A stretch of 64,000 nt of DNA from an uncultured Pelagibacteraceae bacterium (GTDB taxonomy: Bacteria; Pseudomonadota; Alphaproteobacteria; Pelagibacterales; Pelagibacteraceae). Below, piece by piece: positions 33,889-41,790 of this stretch. The stretch is taken from the NCBI GenBank assembly GCA_902524535.1, contig CABZDR010000003.1:1-64000 (forward strand), given 5' to 3'. Positions within the stretch are counted from its first letter, which is position 1. Each line of letters starts with the position of its first letter. The notes under the pieces are model-generated. The model was not told where the DNA came from, made no database searches, and worked only from the letters and a program-made list of their open reading frames with translations. The translations under genes and the position numbers were made by a program.

Positions 33889-34260
33889 ATGAGAATGTTC
33901 ATTGTAACTCTGGCTTTTTTTATTTTTACCTCTGCTAATGCAGAAATGAGTAAAAGTGACAGATCTAAAGCTTTGGATTGTGTTGGAATTTATATGGCTA
34001 ACTACTTTTTGCCATCAGGTGAAAAATTTGAATACGGGATGAAAGAAAAATCTATTTCAACTGTAAAAGTTTTAAAAACTTATGCTTTAGAAATAGGTAT
34101 ATCAGAAAAAGAATGGGATGATGAAGTGAATAAGGCAGTAGATAAACATTACGGTTCAAAATATGACAAAGCTAAAACTGACAAATGTCACACCTTTGTT
34201 GAAGCTTTAGTTCCTAATGGAGCTGAAAGAGTGAAAAAAGTGGTTCAAACTTTGTATTAA
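33889..34260 (+). CDS. small secreted protein of unknown function
   Basis: A 123-residue protein with a clear Sec signal peptide (MRMFIVTLAFFIFTSANA, cleavage likely after Ala-18). The mature part is charged and helical and has two cysteines (ALDCVGIYM near the start and TDKCHTF near the end) that could form a disulfide in the periplasm. No domain recognised. It opens the run of small genes that continues to about 37.4 kb, 10 bp before the next gene. Confidence 0.65.
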   Translation: MRMFIVTLAFFIFTSANAEMSKSDRSKALDCVGIYMANYFLPSGEKFEYGMKEKSISTVKVLKTYALEIGISEKEWDDEVNKAVDKHYGSKYDKAKTDKCHTFVEALVPNGAERVKKVVQTLY

Positions 34261-34270
34261 GGAGAAAAAT

Positions 34271-34555
34271 ATGGAAAAAGAAATGTTAGTGGTAGCTAAA
34301 TTAAAAGAGGGTATGTTTGAAAAATTTATGGGTTTTATGCAATCACCTGAAGGTTTAGCAGAAAGAGCAAAGGTTGCAGTAGTGGAAAAGACAATTGGAA
34401 CAGTAACACCAGATAAAAGCACTGTTATGTTTAAGATTTTTTGCACTGACGAAGCAGCTCTATATAAATTTATAGAGGGAACTGAAGTATCAAAACCTAT
34501 TATGTCAGCAGTATTAGACAGTTACTCAGTTTATCACTTGACCAAAGCAAAATAA
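34271..34555 (+). CDS. small alpha+beta protein, possible dimeric ferredoxin-like barrel (A)
   Basis: A 94-residue cytosolic protein with a beta-alpha-beta-beta-alpha-beta pattern: strand EMLVVAKLK, helix FEKFMGFMQSPEGLAERAKV, strands around TVTPDKSTVMFKIFC, helix EAALYKFI, strand DSYSVYHLT. This pattern fits the dimeric alpha+beta barrel superfamily, but I cannot assign a Pfam family. A ribosome-binding site AAGGAGA precedes it. It is co-directional and closely spaced with the next two genes, which have similar folds. Confidence 0.6.
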   Translation: MEKEMLVVAKLKEGMFEKFMGFMQSPEGLAERAKVAVVEKTIGTVTPDKSTVMFKIFCTDEAALYKFIEGTEVSKPIMSAVLDSYSVYHLTKAK

Positions 34556-34569
34556 TTGAAAGGAAAAAA

Positions 34570-34857
34570 ATGAAAAATTACATGGTAACTCACACTTTCA
34601 AATCGAAAGAAATGAAAGCAAAATTTAGTGAAACAGTAGCTTCAATGAAAATGGAAGATATTGTTAAATCAATGACAAGCGATAAGGCAGCATGTCAAAT
34701 GACTTGGAACACTCCAGGTGATACAATGCAAATGTTTTGTTGGTGGAAAGCTAACAGTGAAGCGGATATCAATAATCAATTAGGTCAAATGAATGATTTC
34801 TTTGAGCCTCATAAATTTACTGAGTGTACGGACCAGGTGATGGACTATAACGCTTAA
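34570..34857 (+). CDS. small alpha+beta protein, possible dimeric ferredoxin-like barrel (B)
   Basis: A 95-residue protein with the same predicted strand/helix order as its upstream neighbour: strand NYMVTHTFKS, a long helix KEMKAKFSETVASM, strands around AACQMTWNTP and MQMFCWWKANS, helix DINNQLGQMNDFF, and a final strand HKFTECTDQVMDY. It has three cysteines and unusually many methionines. Fold prediction is by eye; no function assigned. The gap to the neighbouring genes is 14 bp upstream and 11 bp downstream. Confidence 0.6.
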   Translation: MKNYMVTHTFKSKEMKAKFSETVASMKMEDIVKSMTSDKAACQMTWNTPGDTMQMFCWWKANSEADINNQLGQMNDFFEPHKFTECTDQVMDYNA

Positions 34858-34868
34858 GAGAAAAATTT

Positions 34869-35183
34869 ATGAAAGCAATCTATACAAGAACCATCGGCGT
34901 TTATGACGATAAACTTAATGAGGCTATGGAAATTTCTAAAGGCTTAGCAAAAATTAGAAAAAAACATTATCCAGATCATGAAGTTTACTTTTCATTTCAA
35001 ATTGGTGGAAACCCAAGGACCGTAAGAGAAACACTTGTCGGAGAGCAGTTCACTGATAAGGCATTTGAAAATGATACAAATATGTCAGCCGATCCTAAAT
35101 TTATTGAACTTCAAAAAAAAATGAAGGGTGTTTTTAAAGAAGGCACTATCCAGGATGAAATGAGAATGGTATTTAACGACTAG
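34869..35183 (+). CDS. small alpha+beta protein, possible dimeric ferredoxin-like barrel (C)
   Basis: A 104-residue protein beginning with a strand (MKAIYTRTIGVYDD), then a helix (KLNEAMEISKGLAKIRKK), a strand pair (HEVYFSFQIGGNPRTVRETLVGEQF), a helix rich in acidic residues and a terminal strand (QDEMRMVFN). This resembles the NIPSNAP/dabb type of alpha+beta barrel, which often dimerises and binds small hydrophobic molecules. It lies 8 bp before the membrane-protein gene. Function unknown. Confidence 0.58.
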   Translation: MKAIYTRTIGVYDDKLNEAMEISKGLAKIRKKHYPDHEVYFSFQIGGNPRTVRETLVGEQFTDKAFENDTNMSADPKFIELQKKMKGVFKEGTIQDEMRMVFND

Positions 35184-35191
35184 GAGATAAA

Positions 35192-35608
35192 ATGATAGAA
35201 AAATTTAATGGAGTGTTTTATTTAGTAATTTACTTAGTTCATTTTATTGGAGTTGGTGTTTACGCATTTCAAACTATTTTTGGCACTAAAAGCTTCATGG
35301 AAAGATTTGGTATAGATCCAAGTGGAGCAATAATGATTAGAATGGCAGGAGCATTTATGCTTGCTGTTTTTTTAATGTCTATCTATGTAGCTTTTATTAG
35401 GCCCGGAGGATTAGAAAATACCTGGGGATTTTTAAATTTAGTTTTTATAAATAATTTATGTATTTTTATATGTAATTTCTATTCGATTAAAATTAATAAG
35501 ACAGGAGTGAATGAGAAAACCACAAATGAAGGTATTATTGCACCCTTTGTATTTACAGTTATGAGTGCAATCCTAATTTATGGTCTATCTGATAGAATTT
35601 ATACTTGA
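35192..35608 (+). CDS. four-span membrane protein of unknown function
   Basis: A 138-residue protein with four hydrophobic stretches at about residues 5-28, 44-66, 77-97 and 113-133. AFQTIFGTKSFMERFGIDPSG between spans 1 and 2 and MIRMAGAFMLAVFLM in span 2 are the most distinctive parts. A good ribosome-binding site (AGGAGATAAA) precedes the ATG. The stop overlaps the next gene (TGATG), showing translational coupling. I do not recognise the family; it resembles DoxX- or DUF4345-like small quinone-pool membrane proteins in size only. Confidence 0.6.
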   Translation: MIEKFNGVFYLVIYLVHFIGVGVYAFQTIFGTKSFMERFGIDPSGAIMIRMAGAFMLAVFLMSIYVAFIRPGGLENTWGFLNLVFINNLCIFICNFYSIKINKTGVNEKTTNEGIIAPFVFTVMSAILIYGLSDRIYT

Positions 35609-35895
35609 TGTCTGGATTTGCGATATTCAACATAGACATAAAAAAACCAGAGGAATATAAAGAGTACGTAGAAAAAGTTAAGCCGATTGCTGAGAAATTT
35701 GGTGGTGAATATATTGTTAGAGGTGGTGAAACTAAAGTATTAGAGGGAACCTGGGCATATCCTAGAACAGTGGTAATTAAGTTTCCAAGTTATGAAAAAG
35801 CTTTAGAATGGTATAACTCTGATGAGTATAAGCCAATAAAACAAATCCGTTTAGAAAACTCAGTTGGTAACGGAATAATAATTAAAGGAGTATAA
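35608..35895 (+). CDS. DUF1330 family protein
   Basis: A 95-residue protein with the DUF1330 signature: strand FAIFNIDIKKPEEYKEY, GGEYIVRGGETKVLEG and FPSYEKALEWYNSDEYKPIKQIR, a dimeric alpha+beta barrel fold. The true start is the ATG at 35608, overlapping the previous stop codon (TGATG), not a TTG three bases earlier. DUF1330 proteins are poorly characterised and often sit with oxidoreductases. It is one base from the NTF2-like gene. Confidence 0.85.
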   Translation: MSGFAIFNIDIKKPEEYKEYVEKVKPIAEKFGGEYIVRGGETKVLEGTWAYPRTVVIKFPSYEKALEWYNSDEYKPIKQIRLENSVGNGIIIKGV

Positions 35896-35896
35896 A

Positions 35897-36217
35897 ATGT
35901 CGATATTAAAAAGATATACTGATGCGATAGACAAGAAGGATGAAGCAACTATGAATGAGCTTTTACATGATGACTTCAAGTTCACAATGCATAAATCTGG
36001 AAATTCTTTAGGAAAAGCTGATGTTGTTAAATGGGCAATGAGCGGTGATATAAATCAAGAAAAAGTGAGAATTATTTATGAAAATAATGAAGTAGGTGTA
36101 CATCATTCATTTGTTAAATTTAATGATGGAAACATTGAAGCGGTGATGGCAGTTTATAAATATAAAGATGGAAAGATTATAAGTTTAGAAACTGGTGCAA
36201 CTCCTATGTCAAAATAA
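35897..36217 (+). CDS. NTF2-like (SnoaL-type) small protein
   Basis: A 106-residue cone-shaped alpha+beta protein: N-terminal helices (LKRYTDAIDKKDEATMNELLHDDFKFTMH), a central strand group with KSGNSLGKADVVKWAM, and terminal strands (VHHSFVKFNDGNIEAVMAVYKYKDGKI). This is the NTF2/SnoaL topology, which serves as an isomerase, cyclase or ligand-binding pocket. It is tightly spaced within the small-gene run (1 bp upstream, 6 bp downstream). Substrate unknown. Confidence 0.75.
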   Translation: MSILKRYTDAIDKKDEATMNELLHDDFKFTMHKSGNSLGKADVVKWAMSGDINQEKVRIIYENNEVGVHHSFVKFNDGNIEAVMAVYKYKDGKIISLETGATPMSK

Positions 36218-36223
36218 GAGTAA

Positions 36224-36808
36224 ATGATTGATTTTTATTTTTCAATTGGAAGTACTTATACTTATTTAGCTGTCACTAGAATACTTGATGTCGAAAAAAA
36301 ACATCAAGTCGAGTTTAATTGGAAACCATTTAGTGTTCGGGCAATCATGAAAGAAATGAATAATATTCCATTTCCAAAGGATAAGCTTAATAAGGTAAAT
36401 TATATGTGGAGAGATATTGAAAGACGAGCTGAGGGTTATGGTTTTTTTGCAAAAACACCTGTGCCCTACCCATTATCTGAATTTGACTTAGCAAATCAAA
36501 TTGCAATTCTTGGATTGGACAAGGGATGGGGTATAGATTATGTTAGAATGACTTATAAAAAGTGGTTTCAAGAAGGAAAAGAACCAGCGATAGAACCAAG
36601 TATTTCTGAGATATGTAAAGAGTTAAAAATGAACAAAAATGATATAATTTCTGAGGCAAAAACAAAATTAATTGAAGATAAATACCTAGCTAATACAAGT
36701 TCTGCAAGAGAGAATAAAATCTTTGGTAGTCCAACTTTTGTCGTTAACAATGAAATATTTTGGGGTGATGATAGAATGGAAGATGCAATCAAGTGCTTTA
36801 AAAAATAA
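36224..36808 (+). CDS. 2-hydroxychromene-2-carboxylate isomerase / GST-kappa family protein
   Basis: A 194-residue DsbA-fold protein. It begins IDFYFSIGSTYTYLA, where Ser replaces the cysteine of true DsbA, as in HCCA isomerases and kappa GSTs that bind glutathione. FNWKPFSVRAIMKEMNN and the C-terminal NKIFGSPTFVVNNEIFWGDDRM (cis-Pro loop) match the family. Likely a glutathione-dependent isomerase of an aromatic or quinone-like compound. Its stop overlaps the next ATG (TAATG). Confidence 0.85.
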   Translation: MIDFYFSIGSTYTYLAVTRILDVEKKHQVEFNWKPFSVRAIMKEMNNIPFPKDKLNKVNYMWRDIERRAEGYGFFAKTPVPYPLSEFDLANQIAILGLDKGWGIDYVRMTYKKWFQEGKEPAIEPSISEICKELKMNKNDIISEAKTKLIEDKYLANTSSARENKIFGSPTFVVNNEIFWGDDRMEDAIKCFKK

Positions 36809-37029
36809 TGTTTCCTAAAAAATACTTTGATCTTATTTTTATTTTAATTATGGGTTTTGGAATGAGTTTATTAATGACTCTAATCATCACATATATCAAC
36901 ACTGGAATGGATAAAGATTATATTAATAGATTCTTAAAAGCATGGGTGGTCAGTTTGCCTATAGCTATAATTGCAGCATTAATACTTGGTCCACCGATTA
37001 AAAAATTGGTGGATAAAATTACTAAATAG
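36808..37029 (+). CDS. DUF2798 small membrane protein
   Basis: A 73-residue protein with two membrane spans (about 8-28 and 45-65) connected by a short charged loop (NTGMDKDYINRFLKAW). The PIAIIAALILGPPIKKLVDKI ending matches the DUF2798 signature. Translationally coupled to the HCCA-isomerase-like gene through an ATG in the stop codon. Function unknown. Confidence 0.8.
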   Translation: MFPKKYFDLIFILIMGFGMSLLMTLIITYINTGMDKDYINRFLKAWVVSLPIAIIAALILGPPIKKLVDKITK

Positions 37030-37043
37030 TCATAGGTTTGATT

Positions 37044-37379
37044 GTGAGTAATTTATCGGGATATATATTTCTTCTATTGGCTATTATTCTTGGAATAACC
37101 TCTAATGGTTTTTTAAAATCTACAAATGGTTTTACTAATTTTGGTCCAACTATTTTTTGTATAGTTTCTATAATTGCTTGTATATATTGTTTATCCAAGG
37201 CGATGAATATTATTCCTGTTGGTTTTACCTATGCAACATATGGAGGGTTAACAATCACAGCTGTTACATTGTTTGGCGTATTTAAATACAATCAAATCCC
37301 TAACCTGTATGGAATTATTGGGATAATTTTAATTATTATCGGAGTAGTATTGTTAAATACTCTTGGTAAGACTACTTAG
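37044..37379 (+). CDS. small multidrug resistance (EmrE)-like membrane protein lacking the essential Glu
   Basis: I use the GTG start at 37044 (MSNLSGYIFLLLA), giving 111 residues and four membrane spans, exactly SMR size. NGFLKSTNGFTNF, IPVGFTYATYGGL and the NQIPNLYGIIGIILIIIGV ending align with EmrE, but the position of the essential membrane Glu14 (ILAEVIGT) reads ILGITSN, so Gly17 replaces it, and the Trp63 position is Tyr. It is therefore probably not a proton/drug antiporter in the classical sense. The 3' end overlaps hisN-like by 8 bp. Confidence 0.75.
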   Translation: MSNLSGYIFLLLAIILGITSNGFLKSTNGFTNFGPTIFCIVSIIACIYCLSKAMNIIPVGFTYATYGGLTITAVTLFGVFKYNQIPNLYGIIGIILIIIGVVLLNTLGKTT

Positions 37380-38178
37380 AGATAGGCTTAAGGATTTTTA
37401 AAAATTTATAGTGCATGCTTCTATTGGCGCTCGCAAGAATATTTCCAGCCTTAACAGCACTTTCATTTTTCCAATTTGAAACTACTCCACCTGCAGCTTC
37501 GATGATTGGTATTAATGGATGTATATCCCAAATTTTATTAGCGCATTGAATTACGACATCAATTTTTCCTTCTGCAAAATGAGAATAGCTTAATGCATCA
37601 GCACAAGGAAATTGCATCATCTTCAATATTTTTGGAATTTTCTTTTGTTTATTAAGAGAGATAGTCCCATGAAATGCGGCGGATAATTTAACATTTGAAT
37701 ATTTTGCTTTGTAGTTAACTTTAATTTTTCTTTTTTTATTATCCTCAACTACAAAAGCAGACTTTGGAGAAGTATTATAATAATATTTTCTAAGAATTGG
37801 AAAATTGGCGAGACCTAAAACTGGATAACCTTTGTAATTTAAAGAAATTAAATTACTCCAAGTTGGATTTCCTATAACGAATGATCTCGTTCCATCAATT
37901 GGATCAATAACCCAAGTAAAATCACTTTTATTTTTCTTCTGTCCAAATTCTTCTCCTTTAATTTGGTGTTTAGGAAATTTTTTTAATATTTCTTTTCTAA
38001 TAAATTTTTCGAAAGACTTGTCAGCACTTGTAACTGGATCGTAACCTTTACCTTTTTCCTTATTGGAAACCTTGAAAGGTTTGTTTAATCTTAAATAATA
38101 ATATTTGGTAAGTTTCTTAGCTAAATCATTTAGAAATTTAGAAAAAACTTTATAATTTGAAGAATTCAACTTTGACAC
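37372..38178 (-). CDS. hisN: inositol monophosphatase family protein, probable histidinol-phosphatase (HisN type)
   Basis: A 268-residue lithium-sensitive phosphatase. Metal-binding motifs are GEEFGQ (Glu), WVIDPIDGTRSF (Asp-Pro-Ile-Asp-Gly-Thr) and IWDIHPLIPIIEAAGG (Trp-Asp). HisN-type enzymes in many alphaproteobacteria dephosphorylate histidinol phosphate; the replacement of the usual WD-x-AA by WDIHPL is typical of that branch. Inositol or 3-phosphoadenosine 5-phosphate are alternative substrates. Convergent with the SMR gene. Confidence 0.8.
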   Translation of the reverse strand: MSKLNSSNYKVFSKFLNDLAKKLTKYYYLRLNKPFKVSNKEKGKGYDPVTSADKSFEKFIRKEILKKFPKHQIKGEEFGQKKNKSDFTWVIDPIDGTRSFVIGNPTWSNLISLNYKGYPVLGLANFPILRKYYYNTSPKSAFVVEDNKKRKIKVNYKAKYSNVKLSAAFHGTISLNKQKKIPKILKMMQFPCADALSYSHFAEGKIDVVIQCANKIWDIHPLIPIIEAAGGVVSNWKNESAVKAGNILASANRSMHYKFLKILKPISK

Positions 38179-38243
38179 AAAGGACTAATACTATTTTATT
38201 ACTATTGATTAAAGTAAAATTTTAAATAATCATCGATTTAGCT

Positions 38244-39344
38244 ATGAAAATAGAATTAAAGAATAATAAGATATTTTTTGAAAACCAGGGTCAGAAGAAA
38301 GAGATACATCCATTTTGGTTAAGAGAAAGAGTAAATGGTGAAAGTTTCATAGATGAGGGTACGCAGCAAAGGTTATTTGACCCAACAAAATTAGAGGAAG
38401 ATATTAAGATTAACTCTCTAAATCTGTCAGATCAATTTCTAGAAATTACTTTTAATGATGGCGCTTACACAAAATTTGCAGTTCAAAATATCTTAAGAGA
38501 ATTTATTAATGAAGATGAGATTAAAAAAATTAAAAAAGTTGAATGGGACTCGTCTTTTACAAATTTTAAGAATTTTAAATTTGAAGATAATTTTTTTAAT
38601 GAAAAAGTTATGTATGACGCCTTAATAGATTTTTATAAATTTGGGTTTGTAATTTTTAAAGATGTACCAACTAAAAATAATTTTATTACAAATTTTGCAA
38701 ATTCTATTGGAAGTATAAGAAGAACAAATTTTGGAGAATTTTTTAATGTAAAGTCAAAACCAAATCCAAATGATTTAGCTTATACCTCATTAGCTTTAGC
38801 ACCACACACGGACAACCCTTATAGAAATCCTGTACCATGTATACAAATGCTCCATTGTATTGAAAACGAGGTTAATGGAGGCCTTTCCACTTTAGTAGAT
38901 GGATATACTGTAACAGAAAAACTCAAAAAAGATTTTTGGGATTATTACAATATTCTTACTGATGTTAAAGTTAGGTTTCAGTTTATAGATCAATCAGTTA
39001 TTTTAGAAGACTGGGCCGAGATGATTCAATTAAATGAAAAAGGAGAGTTCAAGCAAGTTAGATTTAGTCCAAGATTAGACTTTGTGCCTTTAATGGAAAA
39101 GAATAAACTTGAACTTTTTTATTCTGCGAGAAAAAAAATATCAGAGCTCTATAATTCTGATCAATATAGAGTTGAATTTAAATTAAGTCCTGGAGATTTA
39201 CTTATGATGGATAATTACCGATTACTTCATGGAAGAACTTCATATGATACAAATCAAGGCAATAGGTTTCTGCAAGGATGTTATATTGATTACGATAGTA
39301 CAGAGGGAAAACTAAAACACCTAAAAAGAAAATTTAATCTGTGA
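38244..39344 (+). CDS. TauD/GBBH family 2-oxoglutarate-dependent dioxygenase
   Basis: A 366-residue Fe(II)/2-oxoglutarate oxygenase. The iron triad is the His and Asp of LAPHTDNPYRNP and the distal His of DNYRLLHGRTSYD; the 2OG-binding Arg follows within 14 residues. An N-terminal domain of ~80 residues (HPFWLRERV) resembles the gamma-butyrobetaine hydroxylase domain, but its zinc cysteines are missing. It probably hydroxylates a trimethylammonium compound related to carnitine or betaine. It overlaps the convergent 2OG-oxygenase gene by 11 bp. Confidence 0.8.
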   Translation: MKIELKNNKIFFENQGQKKEIHPFWLRERVNGESFIDEGTQQRLFDPTKLEEDIKINSLNLSDQFLEITFNDGAYTKFAVQNILREFINEDEIKKIKKVEWDSSFTNFKNFKFEDNFFNEKVMYDALIDFYKFGFVIFKDVPTKNNFITNFANSIGSIRRTNFGEFFNVKSKPNPNDLAYTSLALAPHTDNPYRNPVPCIQMLHCIENEVNGGLSTLVDGYTVTEKLKKDFWDYYNILTDVKVRFQFIDQSVILEDWAEMIQLNEKGEFKQVRFSPRLDFVPLMEKNKLELFYSARKKISELYNSDQYRVEFKLSPGDLLMMDNYRLLHGRTSYDTNQGNRFLQGCYIDYDSTEGKLKHLKRKFNL

Positions 39345-39930
39345 AGTGGAGCCAACCAGTAATAATATATTTTTCTCCTCCATTAAGAACACTCCCTCTA
39401 TGTGCATGTGTCCATTCAGCTGGCCAAATTAATGTTTTTCCAGTTTCTGGTTTTATTTTAATTTTATAATAGTCAAAATCTGTGGTGCCACCATCATCAA
39501 CATCATTTAAATAGGTCATCCAAGCAAATATTCGATGAATGTGTGCCATACCTGTTCTTTCCGCATGAAGGCGTCCAAAATGACCACCGGGGAAATATTT
39601 TTGAATATTGAAAGGACCAATATGAATTTTTTTTACAAAGGTTTTTAAAAAATCGTATTGTTCCTTATAATCAGTAAAACATTGATATAAATTTTCAAAA
39701 TACTTATTGAATACTTTATATTTTTCATCTTTAAGATTTTCTGGTTTGATAGTTATATCAGTTGATTTTTTTATACTTTCATCAACACCTCCACCGGTTG
39801 TCCCTTTAATTTGAAGATCAGAATTATTTTCAAAAAAATCAATAATTTCTTTACACAATTTTTTATCTTCTAAATCCCAATTTCCAATAAAGTTTGGACT
39901 AGCATTGTTTTTTATTTCTAATCTTTTCAT
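39334..39930 (-). CDS. 2OG-Fe(II) oxygenase (prolyl 4-hydroxylase-like)
   Basis: A 198-residue oxygenase of the 2OG-FeII_Oxy_3 type. QKYFPGGHFGRLHAE gives a His-x-Glu pair for iron, GTTDFDYYKIKIKPETGKTLIWPAEWTHAH provides the distal His, and the Lys/Arg in GEKYIITGWLHF fits 2OG binding. This group hydroxylates protein prolines or small molecules. It is 3 bp from a TPR-protein gene on the same strand, a common partnership in marine bacteria and phages. Confidence 0.8.
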   Translation of the reverse strand: MKRLEIKNNASPNFIGNWDLEDKKLCKEIIDFFENNSDLQIKGTTGGGVDESIKKSTDITIKPENLKDEKYKVFNKYFENLYQCFTDYKEQYDFLKTFVKKIHIGPFNIQKYFPGGHFGRLHAERTGMAHIHRIFAWMTYLNDVDDGGTTDFDYYKIKIKPETGKTLIWPAEWTHAHRGSVLNGGEKYIITGWLHFTD

Positions 39931-39933
39931 TAA

Positions 39934-40482
39934 TTAATCTATTTTAAAATCTTTTTCACCAAACTCTATCATACCTGAACTTTCATTTAAATATTTTTGT
40001 CCCTCCAAATGTTTATTTAATCTTAAAAGATTATTGCCATAAAGAGTTTTTATATTTTTATTTTGCGGGAATTTTTTAATTGCTCTTACACAAAAAGTAT
40101 CTACAGCCTTTGTTAGATTAAGCTCAAATAAACATTGTGCAAAAACTTCAATAACTGTTTCTTGATCCTCCTTTAAAAGTAATGATTTTTCCAGTATCGG
40201 TAAAGCTTTTTTAAATTGTCCAGTATTGTAGTAAAGTTTTGCTAAATTATTAACGGATAATATCGAAACAGGTTTAATTTCTAAACACTTAATGTAACAA
40301 TTTTCAGCCTCTTCTGTTTTTTTTAACTCAGTGTAGCATATAGCTAGATTATGGAGCGCAGGTGGAAGTTTTGGAAATTGTTTTAAAATTTCATTAAATA
40401 TATCAATAGCTTTTTTAAATTCTTTATTTGCTCGGTATTTTTCAGCTTCTAAAAATTTTTTTTCAGTTTCTTTATCAATCAT
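39934..40482 (-). CDS. tetratricopeptide repeat protein
   Basis: A 182-residue cytosolic protein made of about four TPR units. Repeated consensus residues are seen in KKAIDIFNEILKQFPKLPPALHNLAICY, EEAENCYIKCLEIKPVSILSVNNLAKLYY and KKALPILEKSLLLKEDQETVIEVFAQ. TPRs are protein-binding scaffolds. Cotranscribed with the downstream prolyl-hydroxylase-like gene (3 bp gap), so it could present the substrate to it. Confidence 0.85.
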   Translation of the reverse strand: MIDKETEKKFLEAEKYRANKEFKKAIDIFNEILKQFPKLPPALHNLAICYTELKKTEEAENCYIKCLEIKPVSILSVNNLAKLYYNTGQFKKALPILEKSLLLKEDQETVIEVFAQCLFELNLTKAVDTFCVRAIKKFPQNKNIKTLYGNNLLRLNKHLEGQKYLNESSGMIEFGEKDFKID

Positions 40483-40492
40483 TTTTTAAGAT

Positions 40493-41074
40493 CTATTTTA
40501 TATTTGATATTTGAGTTTCTGCATCTCTAATAGACTTTTCATAATCCAAAGCCATTTGATCAGCGCTTATAATATCAACCTTTTCTATACCGAAAAAATT
40601 TAAAATAAACTTTAACCAAGGGGTTAAAAAATCCTCTTTACTATTTAATTTTGTGCCTCCTGAAGTTATCACTAAATAAGCTCTTTTATTTCTCAACAAA
40701 CCCTCTCTTCTCCCATTTTCTTTAAATTTAAATGTCTCGCCTATTCTTGCTACAAGATCAGACCAAGCTTTTAGGGTTGCAGGAGGACCATAGTTATATA
40801 TTGGTGCTGATATAATGATGACATCACTTTCTTTAAGCTCTTTTACTAGTTTATCGGATAATTCAAACATTTTTTTATGATGTTCAGTTTGATCTTTTTC
40901 CTCAATCTTCATCCCTGACTCGGTTAATCCAGATACAAAAACCATCTCATCATCTAAATCTCTGTATACAACTTCGTCATCAGGTTTTTTTATTTTATCT
41001 AAAAGTTTCTTTGCCAGTGCTCTAGACGTCGAACCCTCTTTTCTAGCACTTGAATCTATTTGATATATTTTCAT
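40493..41074 (-). CDS. azoR: FMN-dependent NADH-azoreductase/NAD(P)H quinone oxidoreductase
   Basis: A 193-residue flavodoxin-fold oxidoreductase. It starts MKIYQIDSSARKEGSTSRALA, matching the phosphate-binding loop of AzoR, and carries IISAPIYNYGPPATLKAWSDL and YLVITSGGTK, both in the FMN site. It reduces quinones or azo compounds with NADH. It lies between the TPR gene and ccdA on the minus strand with gaps of 10 and 8 bp. Confidence 0.85.
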   Translation of the reverse strand: MKIYQIDSSARKEGSTSRALAKKLLDKIKKPDDEVVYRDLDDEMVFVSGLTESGMKIEEKDQTEHHKKMFELSDKLVKELKESDVIIISAPIYNYGPPATLKAWSDLVARIGETFKFKENGRREGLLRNKRAYLVITSGGTKLNSKEDFLTPWLKFILNFFGIEKVDIISADQMALDYEKSIRDAETQISNIK

Positions 41075-41082
41075 AATTTTAA

Positions 41083-41790
41083 TTATCCAAAATTTTGTAA
41101 AAAGGGTAATACATTTAACAAGTAATATCCTAAAGCTTGTAATTGATTAGTTAATATTAAAATACCTGTAATTAATAGTATAATTCCACCAGATTTAGAG
41201 ACTAAATTAATATTCTTTTTAAAATTCTTTGAAAATATTAGAAATTTTTGAATCAAATAGCCAGACAAAACAAATGGCACTGCCAAACCAAATGAGTAAA
41301 AGATTAAAAGTAAAATTCCTCTGTTAACACTTTCCTCAGTTGCAGCTAAAACCAAGATTGATCCTAAAATTGGACCTATACAAGGTGTCCAGCCAAAAGC
41401 AAATGCCATACCAATTAGAATTGGGCTATAAAAACGATTATTTGAATTTGTTTGTATTCTTTTTTCATAATTTAAAAATTTAAGATTGATAATTCCAATG
41501 ATATGAAGTGAAAAAAGAATTATTGTTAAACCGGCTGCTATTCTAAGTTCATATGAATTTTGTAACAACACTTGTCCTAAAAAAGTTGAGGCGGCTCCAA
41601 AAATAATAAAAACAATTGAAAAACCAAAAGTAAATAAAATGATCGGAATTAAATTGACATTTTTTTTCTCTAATAACTCATTTAATGAACTTCCTGAAAT
41701 ATAGGAGATGTACCCGGGAATTAATGGTAATACACACGGAGATAAAAAACTTATCAAACCAGCTCCAAGTGCAATAAATAGTTCTGTCAT
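41083..41790 (-). CDS. ccdA: cytochrome c biogenesis protein, CcdA/DsbD transmembrane domain
   Basis: A 235-residue membrane protein with six spans. The two reactive cysteines lie in FLSPCVLPLIPGY and GWTPCIGPILGS, as in CcdA/DsbD, which move reducing equivalents from cytosolic thioredoxin across the membrane to periplasmic thioredoxin-like proteins for cytochrome c maturation or disulfide repair. It starts at the last base of the FAH-family gene's stop (coupled) and ends 8 bp before azoR. Confidence 0.93.
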   Translation of the reverse strand: MTELFIALGAGLISFLSPCVLPLIPGYISYISGSSLNELLEKKNVNLIPIILFTFGFSIVFIIFGAASTFLGQVLLQNSYELRIAAGLTIILFSLHIIGIINLKFLNYEKRIQTNSNNRFYSPILIGMAFAFGWTPCIGPILGSILVLAATEESVNRGILLLIFYSFGLAVPFVLSGYLIQKFLIFSKNFKKNINLVSKSGGIILLITGILILTNQLQALGYYLLNVLPFLQNFG

